This document shows, in pieces, positions 60,410 to 64,000 of a stretch of 64,000 bases of DNA (position 1 is the stretch's first letter; every line of letters begins with the position of its first letter). The position numbers and the translations under genes were made by a program. The stretch comes from Hydractinia symbiolongicarpus (lineage: Eukaryota; Cnidaria; Hydrozoa; Anthoathecata; Hydractiniidae). Location of the stretch: assembly GCF_029227915.1 (NCBI RefSeq), contig NC_079878.1, forward strand, positions 13,764,001-13,828,000, written 5' to 3'. The notes under the pieces are model-generated. The model was not told where the DNA came from. It did no database searches and saw nothing but the letters and a program-made list of their open reading frames with translations.

Positions 60410-61380
60410 TTGGGTGAGGTGAGATTGTTTGAAAAAACTAAATTGAAAATCACAAGATATTCAAACCATCTTATTTTTTTTTACGTTGTCATCAACGACA
60501 ATATTCCGAAAGACCTCCGTCTACACTGCAAAGTAAAAACGGAGAGAAGTCGGAAAATACTACTCTGTGCAAATCCCAAATTGTTGCAGGAGTGGATTCA
60601 TCTGAATCATATGGTTAGAGGTAATCTGCGGAATAGAACGACGGAAATTGACGGGAATATATGTGCAGTATTGTCAGGTGATCATTACGACCAAATGATA
60701 AAAGTTCACAAAAGTAGTTGTGAGAGGGAAATGAGATTGTGCAAACCAGACATCTCAAAAAGTTCTCCAGTATCAATAGACCAGTGGTTATTGAAAATAC
60801 TTCCATTGATACATCGAAGTGGGTCATGAACTTCTCTTCCAAAGAACTTTCAAAGAAAGAAAACAGTGTTCTATTAAAAGGTATTAATTATTGTCTAACT
60901 CCAAGAAGTTTACCAACTAAAGGAATTGTTGTGAGTTTGGAACAGGCAACTAAAGTTTTGTCAATGGAAGAAGCAGACACTGGCCATGTGAAAATTAGCC
61001 TGACTTTACAAAATGCAAAAGTACCAAAAGACAACATGACGAAACAGGAATGCATCACACTGTCTCAATTAAGAAAGGATAAAGATATGATCTTGCCAGC
61101 TGATAAAGGTCGAACGACGGTCATTTTAGACAAAAATGATTACCTTGATAAATGTTATGACATCATTAACAACGGTCCATACACACGCCTTAAACGAGAT
61201 CCAACAGAAACTATCAAGCGTGACACAAGGAATATCTATCACTTAATTATCAGGTCAATCAACTATACAGTTGTAATTTATTGTTCTGGAGATAAACCAA
61301 TGATTTTTGTGCATACGGTTACTAGCTTAAGTGATAAAAATTATATGCACAAGGTGCTCTTGCCACTATATGTGATCATA
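60410..61380 (+). pseudogene. Penelope-like element reverse-transcriptase ORF, N-terminal part, broken
   Basis: Two overlapping frames form one protein: IPKDLRLHCKVKTERSRKIL up to SISQW-like sequence, then SKWVMNFSSKELSKKENSVL, KGINYCLTPRSLPTKGIV, AKVPKDNMTKQE, LRKDKDMILPADKGRTTVIL and DKNDYLDKCYDIINNGPYTRL. This order (palm-proximal NLSS, LPADKGR.TVVLD, Y..LKRDPT) is that of Penelope-like retroelements. A frameshift lies near 60740-60830. The catalytic RT motifs and GIY-YIG endonuclease are absent, and the ORF runs into a TIR insertion at about 61388. Confidence 0.8.
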
Positions 61381-61387
61381 AAACCTT

Positions 61388-63115
61388 TATATGCAGTCAT
61401 AATACCATGCTGCCATTATGCCATTATTATGCTGTCATTATTCCATGGCATGTAATCCTTACATTATTACATGTGGCTTTTATATTTTTATATTATGTTC
61501 ATTTATAATTATCTGATTTTGTGTTACAGTTCATCATATTATTTCGGCATTGTGTGTGCATTAAAACATAAGATTTTTAAAATCAAATACTTATTGTTAT
61601 ACCACGGGGTATGCAAAATGGTGTGAAGTGGAGTGCAAAAGTTTAATTACCTGCAACGACACACACCAATTTAGTACAGATTTAAACAAATTTGTTGATA
61701 TGTCAGATGAAAAGATGAAGGAGATACTGACAGATCTATGTCTGACATAAAATTTCCAAGTTCCCTGAAGAAAAGATCACTCCTGATATTGTACCCAAGC
61801 TGTTTTTGTTGGGGCTTGCAGGAATTAAGTGCAACTGTGGTCCTAAACATTTTTCTGAAAGAAGTGGATAAATACAGGTTACATATGCATGTATGATCTT
61901 ATAAAGGATAGGAAAATGTCCTTGTGGCGGATTACATGATAGAAAAGTGTTGAGAGAACGAAGGTGGCATGATTAATGGGAAAAGCACACATAATTAGAG
62001 AATTAAACCACAGTGGAGAAATTTATACAATGGGGTTTAAAGTTACTTTTATGAACTATTATATCATATGGAAAAAGAATATATACTTGGTCAACTTAAC
62101 AAGATTCATTTATGATGTTTACACTGAAGTGTAACACTGAAGTTTTAAAAACAATGCATGGATAACAGATTGTATGTCCATGTTGAAACTTCTTCTTTGA
62201 AATTATGGAAATGGGCAATCAAGTGGAAACAGAATTTAAAAACAAGGAAATACAGTTTTATGGTGTTAGAGGTCACATTAAGGAGAGCTAGGAACAAAAT
62301 TGGAGATCAATATTATCAGCTACAGAAGCGCTATCTGGAGTTAGATTAACTCGTTTAATGCAACTGTTTATACAACAACAGGAGATGACCTTGGAATAAC
62401 TACATTCATAAAGCTTTTAGATAATGTGGAATGACCAAGATGTAGGAATGCTTGTTCAGCTAGCACTAATTTGGTGCATCTGTTGGTGCATATAACGCGA
62501 AAAAGTATGTGTGATAACAACAATAGAGTGGGTGTCAGTTTTTATTGAAATAACACTTTTTTTAATTCACATAAAAATTTTTCAAATATTCTGATCCTTA
62601 AGATGTGCAAAAAATGCTTTGTTTAGTAGGAAAAATGCCTTAAAAGTTAACTATCTCTATAATAATAGCCATTGTCTATCTGTGTGTTAAAAAGGGTTAC
62701 CGACATTCCTTTGATTTTTCCGCTCTTACGCAATCCCCTATTTTAAAAACACCAAGCCTTGCAAGTTCACGGTCACTAGCTTGGGCAAACGCTACTATAT
62801 CCATTTTCTCTTTCCTCAAATGTTCTATAAAGTGTCTCAAACCTACCTAGTTTAACACTTCCATTTTATTTACCTGTAAAACAATGACAATTTCGTGTTT
62901 TTTCAACATAAGCCCTATTACGCTCTCCCACCCATCATATAATATGAAGACTCATATGACAATTTGACCACATTAATATAATGAAATAAAGATATAAGAT
63001 CCTCATTATAATGACATTAGGACCCTAAATAGTGATATAAGAACTGCATATAATGATGTAACAACACCATGCAATGTCATAATGCCATCATATAATGGTA
63101 TTATGACTGCATATA
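61388..63115. mobile_element. 1.7-kb insertion bounded by 21-bp perfect inverted repeats
   Basis: 61388-61408 (begins tatatgcagtcataatacca) and 63095-63115 are exact inverted complements. More subterminal sequence on both sides is a tandem-like ATAATG/CATTAT array (61409-61445; 63000-63094). Inside, short open frames such as 62158-62349 match no known transposase. Target duplications were not found, so exact limits may lie slightly outside. Confidence 0.65.
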
Positions 63116-63599
63116 ATGGTTAGTTCACCTCATGTGTAAAAGTTTAACTATTTAATTTAAGGGGAAACCGACTGTTAAGGATACGGTAACCCCCTTTAGG
63201 CTCATTTTTTTTAAAAAAAATTATTGTTTTTAATTTTGATTCTTCGGCATATTTTCCTGATATTTTTAAAAAAAGAATTAAAAATATTTATTGTTAAGAG
63301 GGATAAAATAAGGAAAAATCTTTTTTATCTTTTAGTGTTTTCAATATAACATAAGAAACTTTCACACTTTAATAATCTATACAAGTTTATTATTAGTTAT
63401 TATCTATGCCTTTTTAATTTATGTATTTATTTTTTTCATTTTTATCCTGGTATGTTATGTTATTCTGTTGCTTAACAATAACAAGACCCAAAGTTCTGCG
63501 AAAACACTTTGCCTTTAATTTTTATTAAAATATTCATGAGTTATTAATTATTGATAGCGTTTAAGTGGGTGTAACATTCCTTCATCATGATTTTTGCAG

Positions 63600-63657
63600 G
63601 TAAAAGCAAAAATCTTTGTTTTTTCTGGAAATAAAATTTTCAGTCGTAACAGCATGT
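63600..63657 (+). CDS. Possible further VWA exon of the alpha2-delta-like gene
   Basis: A TTTTTGCAG acceptor (63591-63599) opens a phase-0 frame VKAKIFVFSGNKIFSRN, which could follow the phase-0 exon ending IDVKDR at 55756 and would supply the next VWA beta strand. The frame enters a TIR element at 63658, so the exon end is unclear and the match is short. Confidence 0.22.
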
Positions 63658-64000
63658 ATTTTGTCGAACACTCCAACAAACTTGTTTTCGTACAAATTCG
63701 ACAAGATGGAGATCTTGTCGAATTTGTACGAAAACAAGTTTGTTGCGATAATTATATCTTTGGCTACAGAACTTTGCATTTTCTAACGCAGAAAGTGAGG
63801 AAATATCGAGTTATTGATCTATCATGTTTAGAAATAGATAAATCAGTCATAAAACAGCTATGGTAACACAAAATATAATTTTCAGAACCACGTGTGGTTT
63901 TGATTAAAAAAAAGAAAATTTTGTAGAGCTGAATAAGAGCTTCGCAACCATATGTTTTTCAACGAACAAAAATTTTACTGAGGGGAGTGTTCGACAAAAT
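63658..64000. mobile_element. TIR element with a perfect 33-bp internal hairpin, at window edge
   Basis: ATTTTGTCGAACACTCC (63658-63674) and its exact complement at 63984-64000 bracket 343 bp. Directly inside the left end, 63674-63706 and 63713-63745 form a perfect 33-bp inverted repeat around the loop tggaga. The right flank and so any target duplication is outside the window. Non-coding; the open frame across it is an effect of the palindrome. Confidence 0.8.

Noticed and set aside
63594-63866. 90-residue ORF read as one gene
   Set aside because: Most of it crosses the TIR element and its 33-bp palindrome; only the first few residues could be an exon.
1-64000. CRISPR arrays, bacterial operons or tRNA genes
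   Set aside because: No regularly spaced repeats of that kind, no tRNA A/B boxes noticed, and spliced genes show the DNA is eukaryotic.

Overview
This is a eukaryotic nuclear window. It is AT-rich, its genes are split by many small GT-AG introns, and it is packed with DNA transposons, a Ty1/copia element and Penelope-like sequence. Protein resemblance (a P2X7 C-terminal-like domain and a vertnin/OTU-like protein inside mobile elements, a Mutator-like transposase, short TTAGGG-type repeats) suggests an invertebrate metazoan, most likely a cnidarian and perhaps a hydrozoan. That assignment is inference; no rRNA or mitochondrial marker is present.

Layout. 514-7151 (+): the 3' 17 coding exons of USP48, including the C-terminal ubiquitin-like domain; all exon phases join. 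7152-12400: repeat-rich sequence with a broken Mutator-like transposase (minus, about 11330-10260). 12457-15578 (+): complete four-exon RPL22 (eL22). Its introns carry six C/D-box snoRNA candidates in three duplicated families, one with an 18S guide like that of U33. 20315-23744 (-): six-exon gene resembling human C7orf57 (DUF5524). 24684-24867: small MITE with a flanking direct repeat and telomere-like repeats inside. 26137-27543 (-): intronless-CDS MFSD6-like transporter, between two inverted copies of a TTAA-flanked MITE. 33023-35178 (-): two-exon class A GPCR. 36741-39387: a 2.6-kb TIR element carrying a frameshifted vertnin/OTU-like gene.

43414 onward (+): 5' exons of an alpha2-delta/CACHD1-like gene (signal peptide, VWA_N, VWA with MIDAS). 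Its second intron is occupied by a copia-type LTR retrotransposon (47143-52194, minus, about 99% identical LTRs apart from one indel). Beyond 55757 the sequence holds a LINE tail, a TTAA-flanked element with a P2X7-C-like domain (58001-59419), a Penelope-like RT fragment with a possible hammerhead motif, a further TIR insertion, and at the right edge a TIR element with a perfect 33-bp hairpin. If the alpha2-delta gene continues to the right, all of these lie in one very long intron.

The host genes (deubiquitinase, ribosomal protein, uncharacterised C7orf57-like protein, transporter, receptor, channel-associated protein) show no operon-like relationship. The strongest functional grouping is RPL22 with its intronic snoRNAs, a known co-expression arrangement for ribosome biogenesis. 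The most unusual material is the set of TIR-bounded elements carrying non-transposase domains.
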